NCBI GenBank assembly: GCA_946533615.1
Contig: CAMNBY010000217.1
Location: 1-6,193, forward strand
Length of the DNA: 6,193 nucleotides
Direction of reading: 5' to 3'
Source: an uncultured Clostridia bacterium
Lineage (GTDB): Bacteria > Bacillota > Clostridia > Oscillospirales > Ruminococcaceae
The notes below the pieces were generated by a model that worked only from the letters and a program-made list of their open reading frames with translations, was not told where the DNA came from and made no database searches. Both the position numbers and the translations under genes were made by a program. Below, one piece after another: positions 1 through 5,262 of this stretch (the first letter of the stretch is position 1; each line of letters opens with the position of its first letter).

Positions 1-864
1 GGCAGCTACCGCGACGACATCGAGGGCTTTTATCAGACGCTCAAGGCCACGCTCATCGGCATGGCGAAACGGGCGGCCTACAGCTTCGGCGAAGTACTGT
101 TCTACTCCGACGCAAAGGTCAGGGAGTTCCACGACAAGCGAAAGCAGACCGACTCGCTCGAGGAGAAGTGCGAGCTTTACAGGCTTGAAAAGGCGGAGCT
201 CAACGCACAGATCAAGGCGCTCTCCCAGCAGCAGACGGACATGAGCCAGACTGCCGAGGCACTCAGGCTCTCGCAGAAGAAAAACGAGGCCCTGAGCAGC
301 GAGGTCGAGGCGCTCAAAGCCGAAAGCCGGCGCCTGAAGGAAGAGACCGAGTCCAAGGAAGCCGCCTACCGCAGGGGTGCCGAGCTTATCGCCTTCTATC
401 GCGGGCAGATCGAGGCGGCGGCGCATTTCCCGACCGACAAGAAGGACATCTGCGGCTGGGTCGAGAGCGGCTATCGTGACGATGTGACCGTGACCTCGCG
501 GGCCGCCGCCGAGCTGCGCAAATACAGCGGGCCGCTTGACATTGCAGGTCTCTGCGACGGGATAGTTTTCCTCTCCGCATACGCAAAATACCGCCGTCGG
601 GAGATCACCGAGGACGAGCTTCTGCTCTTTGCCGAGCGCGAGAACTGGGAGGTACAGGGCTGCGGCAAGGAGGCGCTGAAGCTTCACAAGACAGACTACA
701 CCATCACCCACAACGGCGCCCAGCACCTGCTTGATATGCACATCAAGCGCGGCATCAAGGCCGAGGAGCTGATACGCATTTACTTCTGCTGGGACGACGA
801 GAGCCGCAGGGTGCTTATAGGCTCGATGCCCGGCCATCTTGCGACCGTGAAGAATGGGACATGA
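1..864 (+). CDS. Unrecognised coiled-coil protein, 5'-truncated by window edge
   Basis: The reading frame is open from base 1. The first ATG (position 61) has no Shine-Dalgarno sequence, so the true start is probably upstream and only the C-terminal ~287 residues are seen. Counting from the ATG at 61, residues ~31-107 are rich in Glu, Lys, Ala, Leu and Gln and read as a long coiled coil. A mixed helical region follows (~108-210), then a compact C-terminal block (~213-262) containing HIKRGIKAEELIRIYFCWDD and a GSMPGHL motif. That block looks like a small beta-rich domain, but I cannot name a family. There is no signal peptide or membrane segment in the visible part, so it is probably cytoplasmic. 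The gene is convergent with rpsI and ends at a shared terminator. Function unknown; the coiled coil suggests oligomerisation or a scaffold or partner-binding role (inference). Confidence 0.8.
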   Translation, partial: GSYRDDIEGFYQTLKATLIGMAKRAAYSFGEVLFYSDAKVREFHDKRKQTDSLEEKCELYRLEKAELNAQIKALSQQQTDMSQTAEALRLSQKKNEALSSEVEALKAESRRLKEETESKEAAYRRGAELIAFYRGQIEAAAHFPTDKKDICGWVESGYRDDVTVTSRAAAELRKYSGPLDIAGLCDGIVFLSAYAKYRRREITEDELLLFAERENWEVQGCGKEALKLHKTDYTITHNGAQHLLDMHIKRGIKAEELIRIYFCWDDESRRVLIGSMPGHLATVKNGT

Positions 865-872
865 AACATGAT

Positions 873-915
873 AACACAAAAGCCCCGAAGCATAGCGCTT
901 CGGGGCTTTTGTGTT
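873..915. terminator. Bidirectional rho-independent terminator between convergent genes
   Basis: Bases 873-891 and 897-915 form a perfect 19-bp stem around a 5-base loop (atagc). The GC-rich core (gccccgaagc / gcttcggggc) is flanked by AAAA on the left and TTTT on the right, so a U-tract follows the hairpin on both strands. It lies 8 nt after the stop of the coiled-coil gene and 11 nt after the stop of rpsI, and so can end transcription from both sides. Confidence 0.93.
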
Positions 916-926
916 GGTGGATAAAA

Positions 927-1328
927 TTATCTCTTCGAGAACTGAGGAGCGCGACGGGCTGCTTTCAGGCCGTACTTCTTTCTTTCCTTCATTCTGGGGT
1001 CTCTGGTGAGGAAGCCTTCCTTCTTGAGGGCGGGTCTCAGCTCGGGGTTGTACTGGAGCAGCGCTCTGGAGAGGCCGTGACGGATAGCGCCGGCCTGACC
1101 GGTAACACCGCCGCCGGTCACTGTGCAGACAATATCGAACTTATCGGTAGTCTCGGTAACGCCGAAGGGCTGACGAACGATCAGCTTGAGAGTCTCAAGG
1201 CCGAAGTAATCGTCAATGTCTCTGCCGTTGATGGTGACTTTGCCTGTACCCTCGTAGATACGAACGCGGGCTACAGAGTGCTTTCTTCTTCCTGTACCAT
1301 AGAAAAAGGGTCTCTTTGATTCGTACAT
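927..1328 (-). CDS. rpsI: 30S ribosomal protein S9
   Basis: A 133-residue protein of normal length for bacterial S9, a component of the small-subunit head whose C-terminal tail reaches the P-site tRNA. Seen directly: the N-terminal FYGTGRRKHSVARVR block, the family signature around residues 72-90 (GGGVTGQAGAIRHGLSRAL), and the basic C-terminal tail ending in SKR, the conserved extension that contacts tRNA. The ATG start is supported by an AAAGGAG SD at 1337-1343 with an 8-nt spacer. It lies 17 nt downstream of the rplM stop in the conserved rplM-rpsI order, without a promoter of its own, so the two are cotranscribed. The transcript ends at the hairpin at 873-915. Confidence 0.98.
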   Translation of the reverse strand: MYESKRPFFYGTGRRKHSVARVRIYEGTGKVTINGRDIDDYFGLETLKLIVRQPFGVTETTDKFDIVCTVTGGGVTGQAGAIRHGLSRALLQYNPELRPALKKEGFLTRDPRMKERKKYGLKAARRAPQFSKR

Positions 1329-1345
1329 CTTAATTGCTCCTTTCC

Positions 1346-1774
1346 TTAAAGCTCATACTTCTCGGGCTTCTGAGCTGCGTTGTTGTGCTCGGCGCCCTTG
1401 TATACTCTCAGTCTCTTAGCTGCTGCTCTGCCGAGAGTGTTGTTGGGGAGCATTCCCTCTACTGCGATGGTCATAGCTCTGTCAGACTGCTCAGCCATCA
1501 GCTTGTCATAGCCGATCTCCTTGAGGCCGCCGATCCAGCCGGTGTGCCACTTGTAGGACTTCTGCTGGAGCTTCTTGCCGGTGAGAACAGCCTTGTCGCT
1601 GTTGATGATGATAACGTGGTCACCGCAGTCTGCGTGAGGTGCGTAGGTGGGCTTGTGCTTGCCGCGAAGGATGTGAGCAGCCTTTGCAGCAACGCGGCCG
1701 AGGGACTGGCCTTCGGCGTCAAGAATATACCACTTGCGGGTGATATCGCTTGTCTTGGGCATATAAGTTGCCAT
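1346..1774 (-). CDS. rplM: 50S ribosomal protein L13
   Basis: A 142-residue protein, the usual length for L13, an early-assembling 23S rRNA-binding protein of the large subunit. Recognisable blocks are TRKWYILDAEGQSLGRVA near the N-terminus (residues 12-29), LRGKHKPTYAPHADCGD (36-52), and the C-terminal L13 signature at ~106-138, with VEGMLPNNTLGRAAAKRL and then VYKGAEHNNAAQKP. I chose the ATG at 1772-1774, giving MATYMPKTSD, because a full AAAGGAGG SD lies 8 nt upstream. An in-frame ATG at 1868-1870 would add 32 residues, but it sits at the predicted transcription start and is not credible. First gene of the rplM-rpsI operon. Confidence 0.98.
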   Translation of the reverse strand: MATYMPKTSDITRKWYILDAEGQSLGRVAAKAAHILRGKHKPTYAPHADCGDHVIIINSDKAVLTGKKLQQKSYKWHTGWIGGLKEIGYDKLMAEQSDRAMTIAVEGMLPNNTLGRAAAKRLRVYKGAEHNNAAQKPEKYEL

Positions 1775-1869
1775 TGTTTTTTCCTCCTTTAAGATATATG
1801 CGGCTCGGGGCGTGAGATGTTCCCAGGCTGCATTTTCACGTCCGCGCATAATGCGTCGGACTCGCAACA
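1775..1869 (-). promoter_or_regulatory. Structured rplM 5' leader, candidate L13 autoregulatory leader
   Basis: About 95 nt of untranslated RNA separate the predicted transcription start (~1869) from the rplM start codon. On the minus strand, GTCCG (1861-1857) pairs with CGGAC (1844-1840), closing an inner CGCA/TGCG stem. Next to it, CGTGA (1840-1836) can pair with TCACG (1815-1811), with ATG/CAT extending the stem inward. The two stems share base 1840, so they abut or compete. L13 leaders upstream of rplM-rpsI are known in Firmicutes, where free L13 is thought to repress its own operon. I could not test a match to that RNA family; the assignment rests on position and folding. Confidence 0.55.
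1783..1790 (-). promoter_or_regulatory. rplM Shine-Dalgarno site (decides start)
   Basis: AAAGGAGG on the minus strand, 8 nt before the ATG at 1774. It fixes the start of L13 and rejects the longer open frame that continues up to 1870. Confidence 0.9.
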
Positions 1870-1875
1870 TTGACT

Positions 1876-1904
1876 ATTATACAGGAAGAAGCGCCAAAAG
1901 TCAA
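1876..1904 (-). promoter_or_regulatory. Sigma-A promoter of rplM-rpsI
   Basis: Minus strand: -35 TTGACT (1904-1899), a 17-nt spacer, and -10 TATAAT (1881-1876). This is one base from the full consensus with ideal spacing, as expected for a strongly expressed ribosomal operon. The predicted transcription start is near 1869. Confidence 0.9.
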
Positions 1905-2066
1905 TAGGCAATATGCCAAAAATTTAATCTATATCCCTCTAACGCTCTGTTTCTCTTTATTTTTCTTCATTTCTCTCGATTTCTTACACTTCATTTCATT
2001 TTTGTGCAGAGCGGTCAAGATCACGGAACAGCGCCCTTTCGGCGGGTTTTCTTAGTGTAAAAGCAA
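1905..2066. other. AT-rich intergenic spacer upstream of the rplM promoter
   Basis: No convincing gene lies between the rplM promoter and the terminator at 2068-2092. The minus strand is strikingly purine-rich (runs of GAA, AAA and GAGA) from about 1935 to 2000. A 7-bp inverted repeat (CGCTCTG 1943-1949, CAGAGCG 2007-2013) flanks that purine-rich stretch. A short hairpin (CGCC 2032-2035 / GGCG 2041-2044) near the right side is followed by TTTT on the plus strand, too weak to call a terminator. Confidence 0.6.
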
Positions 2067-2067
2067 C

Positions 2068-2092
2068 AAAAAAGCCCGCGCTGAGGCGGGCC
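2068..2092 (-). terminator. Rho-independent terminator after the barstar-like gene
   Basis: On the minus strand GCCCGC (2091-2086) pairs with GCGGGC (2079-2074) around a 6-nt loop, followed directly by six T (2073-2068). It begins 5 nt after the TGA stop of the barstar-like gene and ends the small-gene operon. Confidence 0.92.
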
Positions 2093-2096
2093 TATC

Positions 2097-2357
2097 TCAC
2101 ATCATCGTGATCTTGATATTATCGTTTTTTCTCTTTGCCTCCCACAGCACGTTCATCACGCGGGCGGCGAAGGTCTTCTCTCCGTCACCGATCTCGTCGT
2201 AATCCGAGACGAGGAACTCTATCTCCTCGGCGGCTGTGTTAAGGTATACCGAAAGCTCGTCAAGGCTGTTGACCTCTTCTGCCTTGAGCTCTGCGTTGAT
2301 ATAGGGCAGGAACTCCTCGGCCGTCCTGAGCTTGATGTCATCCAACAGTACGATCAA
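2097..2357 (-). CDS. Barstar-like protein (putative RNase-inhibitor fold)
   Basis: An 86-residue acidic protein, similar in length to barstar (~90), the intracellular inhibitor of the secreted RNase barnase. The layout matches barstar by eye: an N-terminal strand (MIVLLDD), helix RTAEEFLPYINAEL, the SLDELSVYL helix in the place of barstar's NLDALWDCL, a strand (IEFLVSDYDEI), then a helix (FAARVMNVLWEAKRKND) and last strand (IKITM). Barstar's YYG motif is missing. The barnase-contacting Trp38 and Asp39 are replaced by Ser36 and Val37; Asp35 of barstar corresponds to Asp33. No barnase-type toxin is in the window. The start is TTG with a GGAGG SD 7 nt upstream. It lies 24 nt after the preceding small gene and is probably cotranscribed with it. 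The function may be binding another partner (inference); the family assignment is moderate. Confidence 0.65.
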   Translation of the reverse strand: MIVLLDDIKLRTAEEFLPYINAELKAEEVNSLDELSVYLNTAAEEIEFLVSDYDEIGDGEKTFAARVMNVLWEAKRKNDNIKITMM

Positions 2358-2364
2358 CTTGCTG

Positions 2365-2369
2365 CCTCC
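2365..2369 (-). promoter_or_regulatory. SD site supporting a TTG start
   Basis: GGAGG on the minus strand, 7 nt before TTG at 2357-2355. No in-frame ATG lies nearby, and the N-terminal beta strand of the barstar-like fold needs this start, so the non-ATG start is well supported. Confidence 0.8.
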
Positions 2370-2381
2370 GTCCTAAACAGA

Positions 2382-2618
2382 TCAATCAAAGATCATTTTT
2401 TTCTTGCCGTTCTTGTTGCGCGGATAATCCCTTACACGGATCACATTATCAATATTCAGGATGCTCTCGTTGTCATTCTCCTGCTTTATCCTCAGCCAGC
2501 CGTCGCCGATCTCATCGAGAGTACACTCTATCAGGCCGCCCGTGGCGAGTCCGTTGGAAACTGTGTAAACGATAACTTCCTTGCCAACAAATCTTGAAAA
2601 AGCTTCTTCGATCTTCAT
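2382..2618 (-). CDS. Small basic-tailed protein, possibly Sm-like or a DUF6897-type protein
   Basis: A 78-residue protein without signal peptide or membrane segment. The pattern is a short N-terminal helix (KIEEAFSRFVGKE), then alternating strands (VIVYTVSNG, GGLIECTLDEI, GWLRIKQ, ESILNIDNVIRVRDY), then a basic tail PRNKNGKKK. A helix followed by about five short strands is the plan of a small Sm/Hfq-like beta barrel, which would suit RNA or nucleic-acid binding. I recall short Clostridia proteins ending in a similar tail (DUF6897-type), but I cannot verify this. The ATG start has an AGGAGG SD (2632-2627) with an 8-nt spacer. It has its own promoter and is followed after 24 nt by the barstar-like gene. 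Function unknown; RNA binding is an inference from fold pattern and charge. Confidence 0.75.
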   Translation of the reverse strand: MKIEEAFSRFVGKEVIVYTVSNGLATGGLIECTLDEIGDGWLRIKQENDNESILNIDNVIRVRDYPRNKNGKKKMIFD

Positions 2619-2649
2619 AAGCTTTGCCTCCTGTCTTGAATACAGATAA

Positions 2650-2678
2650 ATTATAGCACAGCAATAATAAAAAGTAAA
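2650..2678 (-). promoter_or_regulatory. Sigma-A promoter of the Sm-like/barstar-like pair
   Basis: Minus strand: -35 TTTACT (2678-2673), a 17-nt spacer, and -10 TATAAT (2655-2650). The start site would be near 2643, giving a leader of about 25 nt. The -35 lies only 17 nt past the stop codon of the EIIA-like gene. Confidence 0.8.
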
Positions 2679-2695
2679 TAGCTATTATAATATTT

Positions 2696-3169
2696 TTACA
2701 TTTTCGGCTTCAGCTTGTAGACCGCGACGGTGTTGCCGCTCTTGATCTCGCCCTGGCGTACCTCGAAGAGCGTAAGGCGCTCGGAATTGGTGACAACTAT
2801 GGAAATGACAGCCTTTTCGACTGCGCAAAGCACGGTGTCTGCGGCGACCTCGTCGTTCTTTTCAACATTCAGAGCCAGCTCGCCCTCGCTGCCGTTGTCG
2901 ATGTTGAGCAGCAGGCGCAGGCCGTCGGTGCATTTCAGCGAAACGGTATGCCCCATATCCGAAATATCCCTGATCCTGCCGTCGGCAGGACACCTGACCT
3001 CACCGCCCTCGGTGCTGATGGCAAAACCGTCACCCAGTATCTTGGACGAGATCGCAGCGTTCGGCACGTTTTCGATGTCGAGTAGCGTGCCCGATACGCT
3101 TGCGGTCAAAGTCTTTGCCCTCTCGGAGCTCGGCATACTCTCCTTTTTGAATAATGTCACAGAGATCAC
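2696..3169 (-). CDS. Glucose-type PTS EIIA-like protein lacking the phosphorylated His
   Basis: A 157-residue single-domain protein that lines up by eye over its whole length with E. coli EIIA-Glc (169 residues). Matching blocks: SGTLLDIENVPNAAISSKILGD (residues 26-47), GDGFAI (46-51), CPADGRI (60-66), DMGHTVSL (71-78), GLRLLLNIDNG (83-93) and the C-terminal strands (residues 120-153). His74 matches the supporting His75 of EIIA-Glc, but Asn89 (codon AAC) occupies the place of the phospho-acceptor His90, and the GIDT motif after it is lost. It should not carry a phosphoryl group. A regulatory or ligand-binding role is possible (inference). The GTG start used has only AGGGA immediately before it; GTG codon 4 and the ATG at codon 12 (3136-3134, preceded by AAGGAG with a tight spacer) are alternatives. 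There is no terminator after the stop, so read-through into the next genes is likely. Confidence 0.85.
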   Translation of the reverse strand: MISVTLFKKESMPSSERAKTLTASVSGTLLDIENVPNAAISSKILGDGFAISTEGGEVRCPADGRIRDISDMGHTVSLKCTDGLRLLLNIDNGSEGELALNVEKNDEVAADTVLCAVEKAVISIVVTNSERLTLFEVRQGEIKSGNTVAVYKLKPKM

Positions 3170-3193
3170 TTCCCTTTTTGTTCTCTACATACT

Positions 3194-3222
3194 ATTTTAA
3201 CAAATCAGAAAATAAATTTCAA
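3194..3222 (-). promoter_or_regulatory. Sigma-A promoter of the EIIA-like gene
   Basis: Minus strand: -35 TTGAAA (3222-3217), a 17-nt spacer, and -10 TAAAAT (3199-3194). The start site is predicted near 3187, leaving a leader of about 18 nt before the GTG at 3169 or about 51 nt before the ATG at 3136. Confidence 0.78.
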
Positions 3223-3250
3223 TAGAAACGTGACGAAGTTTACAAATTTG

Positions 3251-3297
3251 GTGAACTTTTGGCGGGGTAAACAATTTTTTGTTTATGCTACGTTCAC
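3251..3297. repeat. Nested inverted repeat in the EIIA-like upstream region
   Basis: Outer arms GTGAAC (3251-3256) and GTTCAC (3292-3297) enclose a perfect inner palindrome, TAAACAA (3268-3274) and TTGTTTA (3279-3285) around TTTT. A further GTTTAC (3238-3243) is the inverse of GTAAAC (3267-3272). It lies about 30-75 bp upstream of the -35 box of the EIIA-like promoter, in a stretch without a gene. It could be an operator or a remnant; no regulator can be named. Confidence 0.45.
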
Positions 3298-3365
3298 AGT
3301 TTATGCACATCTTACAAAAGCTTATATTGCAATAAAAGATAAAATAATCAAACGCCTGATCGTAC

Positions 3366-3400
3366 AAAAAAGCCCCCCGACAAGCAGGGAGCTTTTGTAC
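3366..3400 (-). terminator. Rho-independent terminator after oadB
   Basis: Minus strand: AAAAGCTCCC (3396-3387) pairs with GGGGGCTTTT through one G-U pair, around a loop of about 9 nt, followed by a run of six T (3371-3366). It lies 24 nt after the TGA of the decarboxylase beta subunit and closes the oadG-oadB transcript. Confidence 0.88.
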
Positions 3401-3424
3401 TATTATAATTATAAACGGTCGCGC

Positions 3425-4669
3425 TCAGACCTGAACTATGCTGAGCAGCACACCGGCAGCAACGGCGGAGCCGATAACTCCGGCAACGTTCGGACCCATC
3501 GCGTGCATCAGCAGGTAGTTGGTGGGTACCTCCTCCTGGCCGACCTTCTGGGAGACACGCGCCGCCATAGGAACAGCCGAAACGCCTGCCGAGCCGATCA
3601 GCGGATTGATAGTCTTGCCGGACACTAGGTACATGAGCTTACCCAGCAGCACTCCGCAGGCCGTGCCGATCGAGAAGGCGATAACGCCCAGCAGGATGAC
3701 CTTGCCGAAGGAGAGCGTGAGTATCTTGTCGGCTCTTGTGGTCGCGCCGACAGAGGTGCCCAGGAAGATAGTGATGATGTTCATGAGCTCGTTCTGGGCG
3801 GTCTTTGCGATACGGTCGCAGCAGCCGCTCTCCTTGAGCAGGTTGCCGAACATCAGCATTCCGACCAGAGGCGCCGCCGAGGGCACCATAAGCGAGATGA
3901 TTACTGTAACAAGGATCGGGAAGATCAGCTTTTCGATCTTTGAGACCTGTCTGAGCTGACCCATTACGACCGAGCGCTCCTTCTTGGTGGTCAGGAAGCG
4001 CATGATCGGCGGCTGGATTATAGGCACCAGCGCCATATAGGTGTACGCTGCGAGCGCGATAGTTCCGACGCCGATAGAGTCGGTCTTTGAAAGCAGCTTT
4101 GACGAAACGTAGATAGCCGTCGGGCCGTCAGCACCGCCGATAATGGCGATAGAGCCGCACTCCGCGGCAGTCATGCCGAGCACGGCAGCACCAATGAACG
4201 TGAAGAAGATACCGCCCTGTGCGGCAGCTCCGAGCAGGAAGCTCTTCGGGTTGGCGATCAGCGGTCCGAAGTCGGTCATAGCGCCGATGCCGAGGAATAT
4301 CAGCGGAGGATAGATCTGGAGCTTTACGCCCATATACAGGATATCGAGCAATCCTCCGTGCTGCAATATCCGCCCGTAGTCTATGTAGTGGTCGTTAGTT
4401 CCGCCTCCGCGTTCGGCAACGCCCTCGATATACTCCCAGTACTCGGGGTGGTACATCTCGGCAAAGGGGAGGTTCGTCAGCAGCATACCGAACGAGATCG
4501 GCAGCAGCAGCAGCGGCTCAAAGCCCTTTGCTATCGCCAGATACATGAACAAGAACGAGATCAGTATCATTATTATATTTTTCCAGCCGCCGTCCTGTAT
4601 GAAGCCTGCAAATCCTGACTCCGCAGCAAGGTCGGCCATGGTTTCCAAAAAGCTGTTGATAATGCCCAT
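3425..4669 (-). CDS. oadB: Na+-translocating decarboxylase, beta subunit
   Basis: A 414-residue polytopic membrane protein of the OadB/MmdB/GcdB family. It carries the Na+ channel and decarboxylates the carboxybiotin formed by the alpha subunit, pumping Na+ outward. Functional residues known from Klebsiella OadB are all present: Asp203 at Asp181 in GGADGPTAIY, and Asn373, Gly377, Ser382 and Arg389 at Asn355, Gly359, Ser364 and Arg371 in NPLIGSAGVSAVPMAARV. The NYLLMHAMGPNVAGVIGSA segment near the C-terminus is typical. It lies 28 nt downstream of oadG in the same transcript. The start MGIINSF has only a distant AAAGGA (about 13 nt upstream), so initiation may be weak or coupled to oadG. Sequence alone does not separate oxaloacetate from methylmalonyl-CoA or glutaconyl-CoA decarboxylase; no alpha or biotin-carrier gene is visible here. 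Confidence 0.95.
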   Translation of the reverse strand: MGIINSFLETMADLAAESGFAGFIQDGGWKNIIMILISFLFMYLAIAKGFEPLLLLPISFGMLLTNLPFAEMYHPEYWEYIEGVAERGGGTNDHYIDYGRILQHGGLLDILYMGVKLQIYPPLIFLGIGAMTDFGPLIANPKSFLLGAAAQGGIFFTFIGAAVLGMTAAECGSIAIIGGADGPTAIYVSSKLLSKTDSIGVGTIALAAYTYMALVPIIQPPIMRFLTTKKERSVVMGQLRQVSKIEKLIFPILVTVIISLMVPSAAPLVGMLMFGNLLKESGCCDRIAKTAQNELMNIITIFLGTSVGATTRADKILTLSFGKVILLGVIAFSIGTACGVLLGKLMYLVSGKTINPLIGSAGVSAVPMAARVSQKVGQEEVPTNYLLMHAMGPNVAGVIGSAVAAGVLLSIVQV

Positions 4670-4697
4670 CAGATAAACACTGTCCTTTCCCTGCCGC

Positions 4698-5135
4698 TCA
4701 GAACGGCCTTGTATTTTCGGCTATGCCTGCACTTGCCCAGGCGCTGCGAGAGCCCTTGGCAGTACGGATGCTCCTGAGAGCAAGGCGCTTGCCGCTTGAA
4801 GCTCCCATTGCCGCTATTGCAGCCGCGATAACAGCCACGACCTCCTCCTCGATGCCGTCCTCGACAACGGGCTCGGGCTGCGGAGGCGGCTTAGGCGAGA
4901 ACTGCTCTGTCTGCTTTGCGGCAGCCTCGGCCTCGGCCTTGGCTTTTTCGGCCTTTCTGCGGTTTATCGCGCCAAAGATCGCGCCGTAAAGATTTACGCA
5001 CAGGATCAGTATTATCAGGCCGATGAACACGACGCATATACCCGTGATAACGACAGAAGCAACTGTGTCGGCGCCGAGGTCCTTATCGGTACCCTTCAGC
5101 AGCAGCCACAGCGCCAGGTCGGTATTAACACTCAT
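4698..5135 (-). CDS. oadG: Na+-translocating decarboxylase, gamma/delta subunit (OadG family)
   Basis: A 145-residue single-span membrane protein. A hydrophobic segment at ~24-52 is followed by a basic, Ala/Lys/Glu-rich stretch (NRRKAEKAKAEAEAAAK), a Pro/Glu linker (PKPPPQPEPVVEDG), and a C-terminal module with EEEVVAVIAAAIAAM and SRSAWASAGIAENTRPF, the ending usual in OadG/MmdD-type subunits. This subunit anchors and assembles the alpha subunit on the beta channel. I prefer the ATG at 5135-5133 over an in-frame GTG at 5144, because the GTG lies inside the SD sequence AGGGTGAT. First gene of the oadG-oadB operon, with its own promoter. The C-terminal module resembles the delta subunit of methylmalonyl-CoA decarboxylases as much as true OadG, so the substrate is open. 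Confidence 0.92.
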   Translation of the reverse strand: MSVNTDLALWLLLKGTDKDLGADTVASVVITGICVVFIGLIILILCVNLYGAIFGAINRRKAEKAKAEAEAAAKQTEQFSPKPPPQPEPVVEDGIEEEVVAVIAAAIAAMGASSGKRLALRSIRTAKGSRSAWASAGIAENTRPF

Positions 5136-5139
5136 CAAT

Positions 5140-5147
5140 ATCACCCT
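5140..5147 (-). promoter_or_regulatory. oadG Shine-Dalgarno site (decides start)
   Basis: AGGGTGAT on the minus strand. Its GGTGAT part is fully complementary to the ATCACC of the 16S 3' end, and it ends 4 nt before the ATG at 5135. The upstream GTG of the longer frame is part of this site, which favours the shorter protein. Confidence 0.7.
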
Positions 5148-5178
5148 ATTCTAAAAGATTAAAACACCATACATATTT

Positions 5179-5207
5179 ATTATACTACAATCAATTTCAA
5201 ATTACAA
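5179..5207 (-). promoter_or_regulatory. Sigma-A promoter of oadG-oadB
   Basis: Minus strand: -35 TTGTAA (5207-5202), a 17-nt spacer, and a perfect -10 TATAAT (5184-5179). The start site is predicted near 5172, giving a leader of about 37 nt before the preferred ATG. Confidence 0.8.
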
Positions 5208-5262
5208 GACCCTTAACAATTTTTTTATTTTTACTCCCCACCTGCTTTCGATCGGGCGCCTG

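Noticed and set aside
861..1319. Long plus-strand frame over rpsI, and a similar one over rplM (1334-1792)
   Set aside because: Both are antisense shadows of clearly identified ribosomal protein genes.
1775..1870. N-terminal extension of L13 from an ATG at 1870
   Set aside because: The ATG coincides with the predicted transcription start, has no SD, and the added residues do not belong to the L13 family; a strong SD supports the start at 1774.
1870..2055. 61-codon open frame on the plus strand
   Set aside because: It lacks an SD, starts inside the rplM promoter region and encodes a low-complexity Phe/Ser/Leu stretch from an AT-rich spacer.
2730..3200. Plus-strand frame antisense to the EIIA-like gene
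   Set aside because: Ser/Leu-rich shadow without an SD; the minus-strand frame has full-length family similarity.
3301..3309. TTATGCACA, a match to the DnaA-box consensus TTATNCACA
   Set aside because: A single box without a cluster, dnaA/dnaN genes or an unwinding element; one match in a window this size is not surprising.
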